Shown here one piece after another: positions 22,532 to 34,410 of a stretch of DNA of 64,000 nt. Origin of the DNA: Panax quinquefolius (taxonomy: Eukaryota; Streptophyta; Magnoliopsida; Apiales; Araliaceae). Made by a program: the position numbers and the translations under genes. The notes below the pieces were generated by a model. It saw nothing but the letters and a program-made list of their open reading frames with translations, searched no databases and was not told the origin of the DNA. Each line of letters opens with the position of its first letter. Positions within the stretch are counted from its first letter, which is position 1. The stretch covers positions 83,031,853 to 83,095,852 of the forward strand of contig CM035153.1 of assembly GCA_020205615.1 (NCBI GenBank), in the 5' to 3' direction.

Positions 22532-23700
22532 TGTAAGACCCCAAATTTTACGAAATAAAAGTATTCAATTTTCTTATAATTATTATTTTATTTAGTAAAT
22601 GGTTAAATTGAGAAAGGGTTAAAGTTAAGGGTGATATGTGAAAATTTTGGAAAGTAAGCAAGTTGATATAAAATATTTGTTGTGTCGGGGAATATTCATT
22701 TTAACATGGAATATTCGTATGACGACATAATCATTGGTGGACCTCACAACGAAAGTTTTGTCGTAGTTAGAAAACGACAGAAATATCTTTTTATAAAAAT
22801 AACGGCGAAAGTTTTACCATTAAATTGTTGAACTACCCAGTGGTAAAAGTACAGTAATACGCGTGGTTGCATAGTAGCAAATTGTATTTATTATTGATGC
22901 TTACGTGAGAAGTCACTCAGTTATACTCAATTATTGCTACAGTAATTGCAACACAATATCTCTCATATTATTGATTCAATTATTGTCACAGTATCATCTA
23001 CATAATATTTATTATTATTAAATCAATGATTGAGACGAAAAGTTATTCATATTATTATTTGCAATATTGACGATGTCTAGAAAGTTCTGTCGAGGAGATG
23101 TTTGGTCACCTAATTGCGCCCCAATAGGGAGAAATCCTTATCGGAAAGCCCCTCTCTCTTAGGAATGATCTGGTTGTTAAATATTCTGAGTTATAATATT
23201 AATGATGAATAAGTTTGTGTTGATTAAAGATGAAATTGAATTTTCCATTGTGTTGGAATTATTAGTGTTAGTGGAAATCGACATCTATTCCGATAATAAT
23301 TGATGTCTGGAGGTTATATTGACCAATTAGGTAATTAATCGGATAAATGAGCAATTAATTGCCATTAATTCACATGCTTATAACTATTTGTTCATATTTG
23401 TGTACTATTGATTCACATGCATGTACTATTAGGGGAGTTGGTGCAAGATTGATAATACTTGTTGACTAAATTAAAAATTGAGGTATAGATAAATGTACTA
23501 TAATGTAATTATTTTTTTCACATGTATAGAACTATTGATTCACATGATTGTACTATTGATTCACATGATTTTCTATTAGGGTAGGTGGTGCAAGTTTGAT
23601 AATACTTGCAGGACTAAGTTAAAAATGAAGGAAAAGATGAAGGTATTATACGGTAATATTTCGAGCCCCAAAATGTGCAATTATCGAAAGTATTTTTTTC

Positions 23701-23708
23701 TATAAATA
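23701..23708 (+). promoter_or_regulatory. TATA box of LTR D
   Basis: TATAAATA followed by GAAGCTCATTC and a CT/GA-rich leader with repeated GAGAGAAAG. Element E LTRs show the same on the minus strand (ATTTATA at 27091-27097 and 32793-32799), which supports a promoter. Confidence 0.6.
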
Positions 23709-23859
23709 GAAGCTCATTCTTCCTTCATCCTCACAAATTCACTAAGACTCACAAGAGCAATTATAGAGAGAGAAGCTATAGAGAGAAAGAAGAAGAGAAG
23801 TCTGCTACTTCACTATTCCAGTATCCAGACTTCTTCTAAAGTAAGGGGTATAATTTATT

Positions 23860-24135
23860 TCATATATTCTGAAGAGATATTATTTTTTGTATTTGTATGA
23901 ATATTATTTTCGTTCAATATTCATAAGGAATATCATCTTCGTTCAATATTCGTAGGAATATTATTTTTGTTCAACAGTCATAAGGGGTATTATTTATTTC
24001 ATATTCTGAAGAGATATTATTTTTCGTATTCGTATGAATATTATTTTTATTCAATATTCGTAAGGAATATCATCTTCGTTCAATATTCGTAGGAATATTA
24101 TTTTTGTTCAACAGTCGTAAGGGGTATTATTTCTT
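23860..24135. repeat. about 135-bp direct duplication in LTR D
   Basis: Blocks GGGGTATTATTTATTTCATATTCTG-type, then GAATATTATTTT and AATATCATCTTCGTTC occur twice in the same order (from about 23,860 and 23,990) with few differences. Confidence 0.7.
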
Positions 24136-24164
24136 TCGTATTCATGAAGAGAGTTATTTTCTTT

Positions 24165-24540
24165 CGATACTCGTAAGGGTTGTTATTCTATTCTTTATTA
24201 TTTTGTTGGAATAACTTATCTACGTGGACTACCGCATGCACGGTGAAATTCTTCTATTATTCCATTCTTTATTATTTTATTAGAATAACCTGTCTACGCG
24301 GACTACCGCATGCATGGTGAAATTCTTTTGTTATTCCATTCTTAATTATTCTGTTGGAATAACATGTCTACACGGACTACAGCATGCATGGTGAAATTCT
24401 TCTGTTATTTCATTCTTTATTATTCTGTTAGAATAACCTGTTTACGCGAACTACCGCATGCATGTTGAATGACCCTTCGTATTCATTCTTTATTAAATTG
24501 TGGAAATGATCTGTCTACGTGGATTACCGCATAGTGGGTG
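24165..24540. repeat. 74-bp tandem repeat, 5 copies, in LTR D
   Basis: ACCGCATGC (or ACAGCATGC) recurs at 24231, 24305, 24379, 24453 and 24526; units share TTCTTTATTATT, GGAATAAC and CTACGYGGACT. Confidence 0.9.
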
Positions 24541-24639
24541 AAAAACCATTTGCAATTTTGTATATTCTATTATACTCGTATGAGATATCATTTATGTTGT
24601 ACTCGTCATGGAATATCGTTTTCTTTTGTATTTTCCTTT

Positions 24640-24830
24640 TATGAGTACTATTCACGGAGTACTATTCATGGGTACTATTCACATATACGGCATTATTCAC
24701 GTATACGGTACTATTCATGTGTACGATACTATTTATGAAAAAGAGTTACTATTCATGAGTTACTATTCATAAGTTACTATTCATGAGTTACTATTCACGA
24801 GTTATTATTTATGGGGTACTATTCATGACA
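24640..24830. repeat. short ACTATTCATGAGT-type repeats in LTR D
   Basis: About ten imperfect copies of a 15-17 bp unit (TACTATTCATGAGT, TACTATTCACGTATACGG) in tandem. Confidence 0.75.
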
Positions 24831-25184
24831 AAATTGGCTTCTTTTTTTAACACAATTATCCTTCATTTATGAATCTTACTCTTAAAATAAAATCCATGTT
24901 TTGATCATATTGTTTTTATTATCATATATAACATTTTTATAATCCTGGTGATGAAATTTCTCTTTGACTTAAGTGTAAAGATGGGTAGATTATTGGTATG
25001 ATCGTGACTATGGGTTCTCTTTGGCCAGTAGTGCAAAGATGAATTGTTCACTGGTATGATCATGATCATTGAATTTATAATCGAATATCTTTAGCTTAAA
25101 TGCAAAGGTAAATTGATCAACATGGTTACAATTATTGTTTATATAAATTATGAAATGATTATATATTTCTTTGAGATATTAATA

Positions 25185-25330
25185 TCTTTGGCTTGTAGTG
25201 CAAAGATGATCCGTTGTTAAATATCTTTGGCTTGTAGTGCAAACCTATTGTTGAATATCTTTAGCCCGTAGTGAAAAGATGAACTGTTAATGAATATCTT
25301 TAGCCCGTAGTGCAAAGATGAATTTATTAG
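25185..25330. repeat. about 38-bp tandem repeat, 4 copies, in LTR D
   Basis: AATATCTTTAGCCCGTAGTG followed by CAAAGATGAA recurs four times. The module (GTAGTGCAAAGAT) is shared, in opposite orientation, with the 57-bp array at 28264-28730. Confidence 0.75.
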
Positions 25331-25617
25331 TATGATTATGAACAGGAACTGTGATTTGGTATAACCATGATCTTTGATGTTTCAGGTAAAGACAGGTGAT
25401 GAAAATTATCTTTGTCCTATGTGCGAAGAGGAATTTAGAACCACAATTATGATTATGAGTTATTCACTTGATTGTGGACAGGAACTATTGATTGATGTTA
25501 CAAGGATAAAAAAAATTTGGTAGACTTTTAACATGGAGAAGATAATAGACTTTATGGTCTATTTGACTCTTCTAATGGATTGCTCATTCCGCTGCCACTA
25601 TGGTTGAAAAGTTTTAT

Positions 25618-27828
25618 TGTGACGCCCCAAAATTAGGTATACGTCACCCATCTTGGGTCGCCACTTACATGGTACATAATTCAAATACAAACTTAATTAT
25701 ACATCTGTCGTGTAACATACGACAATACATAAACTGAGAGTTCTAATAGGAATATTGTCATTTAGACAATATCCATACTCAAGGAGTCCTCATTACATTT
25801 ATTGGCACACTATTTAACAGAATAGTGAGGACTACTAATGCTATCCTCTGGACCATTACTCCGTTCCCCGACTCGTCCCAGCTATGTTCTCATTTCCTGA
25901 AAAGAATAGTGAAAGAAAGGGTGAGCTCAACTAGCCCAATAAGAAATATTATGACTAAGATAATGCGAGAATAAATTATCAATAGTCTTCAACAATGTTA
26001 AACTAATAAAATACAATAGACAACCAAGTTTAATCATAGCTGGAATATACAATCCATTAAAAGAGTCAAGTAAAAATAAAGTCTACTATCTTTTAGGTTT
26101 TAAAAGGTTTTCATCAATTTTATCACTAAGACTCGGTTTAATGAATAAACCACAATATCTAATCATCCCTGTATTCACGGTCAAGGATTTTCATCAAATT
26201 ATCAATGGTCATGACTATACCGAATCACCCCGGTAATAATCATACCAAAAACTATCCATCAACGCATTACAGTGCCACTGAGGACTTTTGTCACATCATT
26301 TATATCAAGCCATGATTATACCGAATGAACCCTGGTCATAATCATACTAAGTTCATCTATGCACGTAAGCCAAAGATAACATAATATATCATGAGGATGA
26401 TGATAATGACATAATAATTCAATAAAACAAGTTCAAGAATTATTTTATCCAGGACTTAGTAACGTCCAAATTGTCAACAAGATACTGTTTTGTAGAGTAA
26501 AATTCAAGAATGATCAGAAGAATATTTCCATGAAAAGATAATGGATGAAACGCAAATATCAAGGATATTCTACTAATTTCATGGAGTATAGAAGTCAAAG
26601 TTTTAACCAACTGGGTATAATAAAGAATGGAATAACAAAAGAAATCACCATGCATGCGGTGCCAAGACAGAGCAGTTTATTCAAACAGAATAATAATAAC
26701 GGAACCGAGTCGTGAAATTCACACCAACAGGATGATCCAAATGAATAATAAATGTTGAATAATAAACAATGGAACCGAATCCTGTAAAACACACGATGTG
26801 ATATTCCAACAGAATAATAAATGCGGAATAATAAACAATGGAACCACGTCCGGTGTAAAACACACAGACAGGATATTCCAACAGAATAATAAAGAATGGA
26901 ATAACAGAAGTTCTCTTCATGAATAAGAAAGAATAATACCCCTTACGGGTACAACAAATAATATCCCTTACCTTAAAAGAACTGAATATTGTCAAAGTGA
27001 AGTAGCAGAATACTTTTCTTCTTTCTCTATATAGTTTCTCTCTCTACAGTTTCATTGAATTAAATGAAAAATAATGAAGGAATGAGCTTCATTTATAGGA
27101 AAATAGAATGCATAGTAATTAATCCATGAACGATCCAGATTGATTTACTTTAATCGACGGTCCATATTTAAAGAAAAATCTTTTAAATAAAATATAATAT
27201 ATTCTATTTATATAAAAACATTTTACTATGCAAACACTATGCAACACTATGCAAAACACTATGCAAAATAATATGCAACACTATGCATAATAAAATATAA
27301 TATATTCTATTTATAGAATAACTTTAATAAAGTATTCATTTTATATAAAAAGATGTTTCGCTTTATTACGTTAATAATACGAATAAAACAAAACGTCATT
27401 ATCACTATAATAATTCATATTATTAATCGATAATAATGGAATCAAACCGGTGACTTCTCACATAAGCATCAATAATCAATACCGTGTGCTACTATGCAAC
27501 CACACGTATTACTGTACTTTTACTACCGAGTAGTTCAACAGTATCAATGGTAAAACTTCTGCCGTTATTTCAATAAAATATTTTTGTCATTTTCTCAATC
27601 CGACAATAATTCTGTTGTGGGGTCCACCAATGATTGAGCCGTTGCACGAATATTCCCTGCTAAACCGAATATTCCCCGACCAATTGAATATAATATAACC
27701 ACTTGCATACTTTGCAAAATTTATAAATACTACCCACAACTATAATATTATCTCAAATTCACACCATAATATTAAAAAATTATTTCGACAAAAGTTAAAT
27801 CTTTATTGATTAAATCTGGGGTCTCACA
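25618..27828 (-). mobile_element. 3' LTR of element E
   Basis: 2,211 bp. Over the outer 210 bp it differs from the other LTR of E at about 8 positions by hand alignment. The promoter region ATTTATA (minus-strand TATAAAT) lies at 27091-27097. ORF-like stretches on the minus strand within 26,440-27,000 are not conserved as frames in the other LTR and are not genes. Confidence 0.9.
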
Positions 27829-30240
27829 ATCTCCCCTCCTTATGGAATTTAAGCCTCAAAATTAGGGTGCATTGCACGGTATGATAAAGAGGTGAGGACA
27901 CCTTGAATACCTTTATCGTTGAAAACATTAAATTCATCTTTGCAATCCCACCAAAGATATTCATTAACAATTCATCTTTTGCACTACAGAACCAAAGATA
28001 TACAAATCAGAAAACCAATAATCTTTGACGCAGCGACTTAATAGTATCACGACCACGAATTATCCATGCACTCATCGGCCAAGGATATTCGTGTTTTCAA
28101 TCGATCATGATTATACCGAATAATCCGTGGTCATATTCATACCAAGTCTATCAATGCACTACGACGAAAGATGACTTTTACCACATCCATGAATTAATAT
28201 TTCATTCTTTGAGACTCACTTCAATAATTAATCCATATCATCGAATCATCCCCGCACTACGTGCCAAGGATATTCTTTAGTATCACGACCACGAATTATC
28301 CATGCACTACTACGAAAGATAATCGTGTATTCATTAGTATCACGACCACAAATTATCCATGCACTACGACCAAAGATAATCGTGTATTCATTAGTATCAT
28401 GACCACAAATTATCCATGCACTTTCGTACAAAGATAATCGTGTATTCATTAGTATCACGACCATAAATTATCAATGCACTACGTGCGAAGATAATCGTGT
28501 ATTCATTAGTATCACGACCACGAATTATCCATGCACTACTACCAAAGATAATCGTGTATTCATTAGTATCACGACCACAAATTATCCATGCACTACGTGC
28601 AAAGATAATCGTGTATTCATTAGTATCACGACCACAAATTATCCATGCACTACGTGCAAAGATAATCGTGTATTCATTAGTATCACGACCACAAATTATC
28701 CATGCACTACGTGCGAAGATAATCGTGTTTTCAATTACGGTCATAATTATACCCAACAATCCTGGTCATAATCATACCAAGTCCATCTATGCACGTGAGC
28801 CACGATGACTTTCAACATAATATAAGCATGAGGATCATGTCAATGATATAAAGAATCAATCAAATGAGATAAAGGATAAATATTAAATATTTATAATATA
28901 ATTTATCCGAGGATTCAAGAATATCCCCATGTTATCAATCACTTAATAATCTTATAATCTAATATCATTAATATTATATAACAATTTTTAATCACTTCTT
29001 AAATTTATAAACAATTTATTTCAATTGTTTACGCTTTACCATATAATGCATTTAATCATTCAAAATGCCATACTCATAAGATATCATCACCAATTATCAA
29101 ATCTCTCATCAAAAAAAAATATGTATATACTCTATATAGGATTCTCTAGCCATAAAATCCTATTTTCAACTTTGTTACTTCACATAACATATTTAACTCA
29201 TATGTTAAGTAATTAAACTATTTTCATGAAAAATACCAAATCAGTCCCAAATATATTTCTTTTCAGGGATTTAGCATAATATAGTCCCATAATGAACAAA
29301 CATTTTTCTCGGAATTTTTAAAATTCATTTACTATTTTTCAAAAATCAATTTCTAATTAATTCCTTAAGAAATTAGCTACCTCAAGGTTAACTCCAAAAA
29401 TTCCCAAATCTTGGCAGGACCTTACACATGTTAATGTGAGCCTCCAGCTTAAATTTCATGGTTATCGGAGTTGTGGAACTCCGGTTATATCGTTTTTTGT
29501 CGGAAAAACCTAAATATTAAAATGGTCATAACTTGCTCATTTTAAGTCAGAATGAGCTCATTTTTGGACAGGAGGTACTTTATAACATATATTTTCATGT
29601 CCCAAAAGGCCAGAATTTTTCACATAAATTTAGTGGCCGAAACAGCCCCTCTAAAATCATGGCAGCAGCTTTTTTGGTTTTTGCAGCTTTGCACTCCTTT
29701 GCTAAAATCAGTCCACACAAAAATCTACAACACCTTTTCTAGTAATTCCACTTGGATTAGTTAGGTAACTCATAGATCTAACTCTAGGACTTGACCACAC
29801 TCAAAAATTCAAAATATATTAGGAGATATGGTCAATTGAATTTCATGTTACGTTTTTCACAAAATCTGATTTTCAACTCTTTGTGATTTCTAAGAAACTT
29901 TCATGTTTTCTCATAATAACCAACATAACTCATTATAACACTTACTAATACCACGTATACCAATGATTTTCATTAGTTCAATGCTTTTATTATGACTTTC
30001 ATCATAATCCACGTAAACAGATCCTTTTAGTTGAAGAAATATTTGAGGGTTTAAGAAATGGGTTTTTGTACTGGGGTCAATACAAAATTCGATCTCACGC
30101 TCTAGGGTAGGCTAGAAAGTCTTCAAGAATACGTCAAAGAAATTTATTAATGATAGAAATATCATTCAAAAGCTGTGATTCTCATCCAAAACTTGGATAA
30201 TCGTCACATTGATACCAATCGTGACTTCTATCCTTTAACC
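27829..30240 (-). other. internal region of E without recognisable genes; LTR-like modules
   Basis: After the PPT, 27,930-28,900 is built of modules also present in the E and D LTRs (GGTCATAATCATACCAAG, CATCTATGCACGTRAGCC, GTAGTGCAAAGAT), including the 57-bp array. 29,400-30,100 resembles non-coding LTR sequence (TTGTGGAACTCCGG, TCGGAAAAACC). No conserved domain was seen in any frame. Pol appears to have been replaced by LTR-derived or foreign sequence. Confidence 0.6.
28264..28730. repeat. 57-bp tandem repeat, about 8 copies
   Basis: Unit of 57 bp containing ATTAGTATCACGACCAC, TTATCCATGCACTACG and AAAGATAATCGTGT. Because 57 is divisible by three, long open frames run through it on both strands (28246-28808); they are repeat artefacts. 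Confidence 0.93.
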
Positions 30241-30485
30241 TAGATAGCACCTCATAATGATGCCTATCAACTCACCATCTTCTTTCATGATGTCGCTAAG
30301 CTTAGAAAAGTCCGGCCTCGATGCATTCCACACAAGGAAATCAACAACGAAAGGATCGGGGCTCTTTACTTATGGCTTGATATGACAATGATTGACTTTA
30401 GTGGTTTGGTTACTTTGAATTAAGCATAACAGGGATGGTTATGAATATAAAAGCTAACAACCTTACAAAAAGCATGATGAGTAGT

Positions 30486-30760
30486 TAACCAATTGATTCC
30501 TAAAATCACATCAAAGGCAAGTATTTTCAAAAGATAAGATCGATGGTAACGTGAAAGTGTTTATTTGAATCAAACAAGATTTAAAAATAGTAGCGATAAC
30601 GAAGGCTCCTACTAACGAAGTTTCAACCAATAAGTCAAAGTCTAACTTCTCCTGAGTCAAATTTAAGCGTTGAGCATAAGCAAGAGATAAAATAATGGGT
30701 AGAACCGGTATCTTATAAGGTATAGACTTCGTAATTTATAATTAACTAACTCGTGCTAAC
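30486..30760 (-). pseudogene. Ty3-type aspartic protease remnant of element E
   Basis: On the minus strand, blocks LTQEKLDFDLLVETSLVG and, one base out of frame, LAFDVILGINWL (30486-30521) are visible. The second is the well-conserved FDVILGMDWL motif of plant Ty3 proteases. The active-site DTGA/S block is not recognisable. At least one frameshift separates the parts. Confidence 0.65.
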
Positions 30761-30770
30761 TTCATTCGGG

Positions 30771-31130
30771 TTACTCGCTTTTTGAGAAGTCATGAAAAAT
30801 GCACTTCCTAAAACCAACGACTTTGTTTTGTCCATATCCACCTTTGGTGCCACCGTCCGGGCTAGACTTGACTTTGGTGCACAACAAAATTGGGCTAAAT
30901 GACCTTCTCTTCTTGTAATTTCTACTTCTATTATCTTTGCCATGATTACCACCAAAGTGGTTACCATTCTTGGCATGATAATTTCCCCCACGATGGTTAT
31001 CATTATTCTGATAGCCGTTGCCACCAGTATGATTATTATCGTGTTGTTGGTCATTACCTTTTGTTAGAGCTGAATCAACACTCTCATGTGCTTCATTGCT
31101 TTTCTCAACATTTTCAGATGACATTCTCAA
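30771..31130 (-). pseudogene. gag C-terminal remnant of element E
   Basis: Minus-strand frame of 119 aa rich in Asn, Gly and His (NHRGGNYHAKNGNHFGGNHG), like the linker before the zinc knuckle of Ty3 gag. In the overlapping frame EGHLAQFC remains of the CCHC motif, so a frameshift lies near 30,900. The capsid part upstream is missing. Confidence 0.6.
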
Positions 31131-31308
31131 ACACTGTCACAAAACAAGGGTTAGTTAACATATCACATATTATCCCTATACTCTGACCGACCAAATTAAA
31201 TACCAAATAAATTTAGGTAGGTCATACTAGCGAAAAATTCCCGTCTCTCCCCTCCTAGTTCTTATCTCACATCTCGGCCAGGATCATATCCTAAGCTCGA
31301 TACTCAAC

Positions 31309-33535
31309 CGTGACGCCCCAAAATTAGGTATCGTCACCCATCTTGAGTCGCCACTTACATGGTACATAATTCAAATACAAACTTAATTTTACATCCGTAG
31401 GTGTAACATACGACAATACATAAACTGAGAGTTCTAATAGGAATATTGTCATTTAGACAATATCCATACTCAAGGAGTCCTCATTACATTTATTGTCACA
31501 CTATTTAACAGAATAGTGAGGACTACTAATGCTATCCTCTGGACCATTACTCCGCTCCCAGACTAAGTCCCGATTATGTTCTCATTTCCTGAAGAGAACA
31601 GTGAAAGAAAGGGTGAGCTCAACTAGCCCAGTAAGAAATATTATGACTAAGATAATGCAGAATAAATTATCAATAGTCTTCAACAATGTTAAACTGATAA
31701 AATACAATAGACAACCAGTTTAACTGCAGCGGAATATACAATCCATTAAAAGAGTCAAGTAGAAAATAAAGTCTACTATCTTTTAGGTTTTAAAAGGTTT
31801 TCATCAATTTTTATCACTAAGACTCAGTTTAATGAATAAACCACAATATCTAATCATCCCTGTACCACGGTCAAGGATTTTCATCAAATTATCAATGGTC
31901 ATGACTATACCGAATCACCCCTGGTCATAATCATACCAAAACTATCCATCAACGCATTCACAGCCCTTTGAGGACTTTTGTCACATCATTTATATCAAGC
32001 CATAATTATACCGAATGAACCCTGGTCATAATCATACTAAGTTCATCTATGCACGTAAGCCAAAGATAACATAATATATCATGAGGATGATGACAATGAC
32101 ATAATAATTCAATAAAACAAGTTCAAGAATTATTTTATCCAAGAATTAGTAACGTCTAAATTGTCAACAAGATACTGTTTTGTAGAGTAAAATTCAAGAA
32201 TGATCAGAAGAATATTTCCATGAAAGATCTTTGGATGAAACGCAAATATCAAGGATATTCTACTAATTTCATGGAGTATAGAAGTCAAAGTTTTAACCAA
32301 CTGGGTATAATAAAGAATGGAATAACAAAAGAAATCACCATGAATGCGGTATTAGCATGATGTGTTATTCAAATGAATAATAATAACGGAACTAGGTCAA
32401 GTGAAATTCACACCGAAGCGGGATGATCCAATGAGAATACTAAATGCTTGAATAATAAACAATGGAACCAGTCCATTTGTAAAACACACACGCAGGTGAT
32501 ATATCCAAATGTAATAATAAATGCGGAATAATAAACAATGGAACCACGTCCTGTGTAAAACACACGCATGTGATATTCCAATGTAAATAATAAAGAATGG
32601 AATAACGTAAGTTCTCTTCATGAATAAGAAAGAATAATACCCCTTACGGGTACAACAAATAATATCCCTTACCTTAAAAGAACCTGAATATTGGCAAAGT
32701 GAAGTAGCGAATACTTTTCTTCTTTCTCTATAGTTTCTCTCTCTGAGTAGTTTCAATGAATTAAATAAGAAAATAATGAAGGAATGAGCTTCATTTATAG
32801 GAAAATAGAATGCATAGTAATTAATCCATGAACGATCCAGATTGATTTACTTTAATCTGATTTGTCCATATTTAAAGCAAAATCTTTTAAATAAAATATA
32901 ATATATTCTATTTATATAAAAATATTTTACTATGCAAACACTATGCAACATTATGCAAAAACACTATGCAAAAACACTATGCATAATAAAATATAATATA
33001 TTCTATTTATAGAATAACTTTAATAAAGTATTACATTTTATATAAAAAGATGTTTCGCATTTTATTACGTTAATAATACGAATAAAACAAAACGTCATTA
33101 TCACTATAATAATTCATATTATTAATCGACAATAATGGAATCAAACCGAGTGACTTCTCACATAAGCATCAATAATCAATACCGGTAATGCTACTATGCA
33201 ACCACACGTATTCTTCGTATTTTTACTACCGAGTAGTTCAACAATGTCAATGGTAAAACTTCTTAGTTATTTCAATAAAATATTTTTGTCATTTTCTCAA
33301 TCCGAATGATAATTACATTTGTGGGGTCCACCAATGATTGAGCTGTTGCCACGAATATTCCTGCTAAACCAAGAATATTCCCCAGACCAATTGAATATAA
33401 TATAACCACTTGCATACTTTGCAAAATTTATAAATACTACCCACAACTATAATATTATCTCAAATTCACACCATAATATTAAAAAATTATTTCGATAAAA
33501 TTTAAATCTTTATTGATAAAATCTGGGGTCTCACA
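31309..33535 (-). mobile_element. 5' LTR of element E
   Basis: 2,227 bp; begins (plus strand) CGTGACGCCCC, where the expected first base T has become C, and ends CTGGGGTCTCACA next to the duplication TTTAT. The degenerate PBS is at 31295-31306. TATA-like ATTTATA is at 32793-32799 on the minus strand. Confidence 0.9.
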
Positions 33536-33540
33536 TTTAT

Positions 33541-34410
33541 CATCTATCATATGTTCTAAATCTCTGATTTATTACTAACGAACGATTTTTATAATTTAAT
33601 TATCTTTAGTCATGATATTCTTAACTGGACTAGTTGTGTTCACCCTTTTGCTTCATAATTGCTTTCAGGTAATAAAAGTGTAGCTGGGTCGAGCAGGGGT
33701 AACAAGGGATTAGAATGGTGGTCTATAGCTATTGAGGTTCTCCCTAAACAGTATAGAAATAATTTTATTGAAAATTTTAGATAAGTGTGTCGTATTTTAT
33801 ACATCATTTTAACCATTGATTTTGGTGAACCGAATAGGGTGAGGTGAACGCAACTTTGGAAGGGTGTTTTGCCACTATCATACAAGATGTCTAATGACGA
33901 TTTACTTCGTGTTATCATAAGACGAGGTTGTGCACATGCACTTGCTGATTATATCTATGAGCACTACCTATATAATCTTGGAATTTGGTTGAAATATAAT
34001 TCTCAATTGAAGACAATAGAGATAATTATATGTCAAGAGAAGACTAACCATTGGAAAGAACATGACAGTAATCTTCTCATTTTTTCTTTGGGGTCTATTG
34101 GGTCAACCAAGGATAAATCTCGAGTCATATGATATATATCATAACTTAGATGCATGGCCTCCCATGTACGAAGGTTTCCTTGAGCATTTTCCAAATATTT
34201 TAATTTCAAAAACAGTTATTGACTGTACTTTTATGTAAAGTACCATTGTAAGGTGTTGTGGTTGAGGCACCATGAGAGTTACATATATTTGTATTAAAAT
34301 TCACAGCTTATATATTGTCGTACTCTACACGACAGTTCAACAGTTGTATAAATGAAGTTTGTATTTGATTTCTGTAGTGTGATATCTGGCGACTCAAAAT
34401 GGGTCGTGTG
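33541..34410 (+). mobile_element. solo LTR D, middle part
   Basis: Continues D after element E. GTTCACCCTTTTGC, TTTCAGGTAATAA and, further on, TATTGTCGTA, CACGACAG and GCGACTCAAAATGGGTC match the corresponding distal LTR blocks of E (read on the minus strand). The 87-aa frame at 33869-34132 has no recognisable domain and lies in LTR sequence. Interrupted at 34410 by copia element F (duplication GTGTG). Confidence 0.8.

Larger units (their letters stand above)
22532..25617 (+). mobile_element. solo LTR D, first part
   Basis: Starts TGTAAGACCCC after the duplication AAAGT (22527-22531; second copy 43307-43311). Removing two later insertions (25618-33540 and 34411-43284) leaves a single LTR of about 4.0 kb ending GGCATCACA at 43306, with no PBS, PPT or internal domain, hence a solo LTR. 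It is related to the LTRs of element E (shared TATA region, CATAGTAGCA and CGGGGAATATTC blocks, and the distal GTATTGTCGTA segment). TATAAATA at 23701-23708 followed by GAAGCTCATTC marks the probable promoter. Several tandem repeats fill 23,860-25,330. Confidence 0.85.
25618..33535 (-). mobile_element. element E: Ty3-type LTR retrotransposon with only gag-protease remnants
   Basis: Complete insertion with the target duplication TTTAT (25613-25617 and 33536-33540) inside LTR D. Minus orientation: 3' LTR 25618-27828, PPT next to it (GGAGGGGAGAT on the minus strand, 27829-27840), internal region to 31308, degenerate PBS (31295-31306), 5' LTR 31309-33535. LTR ends are TGTGAGACCCC and GGGGCGTCACA. 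The internal 3.5 kb keeps parts of gag and protease but no RT or integrase, so it is non-autonomous. It belongs to the same LTR family as D and sits in it head to head. Confidence 0.9.

Noticed and set aside
26440..26995. Minus-strand ORFs of 65-104 aa with aromatic, membrane-like composition
   Set aside because: They are in the 3' LTR of E and are disrupted differently in the other LTR; the AT-rich LTR composition gives hydrophobic codons by chance.
28246..28808. Long frames on both strands with repeated CGRDTNEYTIIF or SRPQIIHAL units; also looks like a CRISPR-type array
   Set aside because: This is a 57-bp tandem repeat without variable spacers, and 57 is divisible by three, so open frames arise automatically. 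It lies in a plant retrotransposon and has no cas genes.
33869..34132. 87-aa plus-strand ORF
   Set aside because: It lies in the middle of solo LTR D, has no recognisable domain, and the corresponding part of the E LTRs has no such frame.
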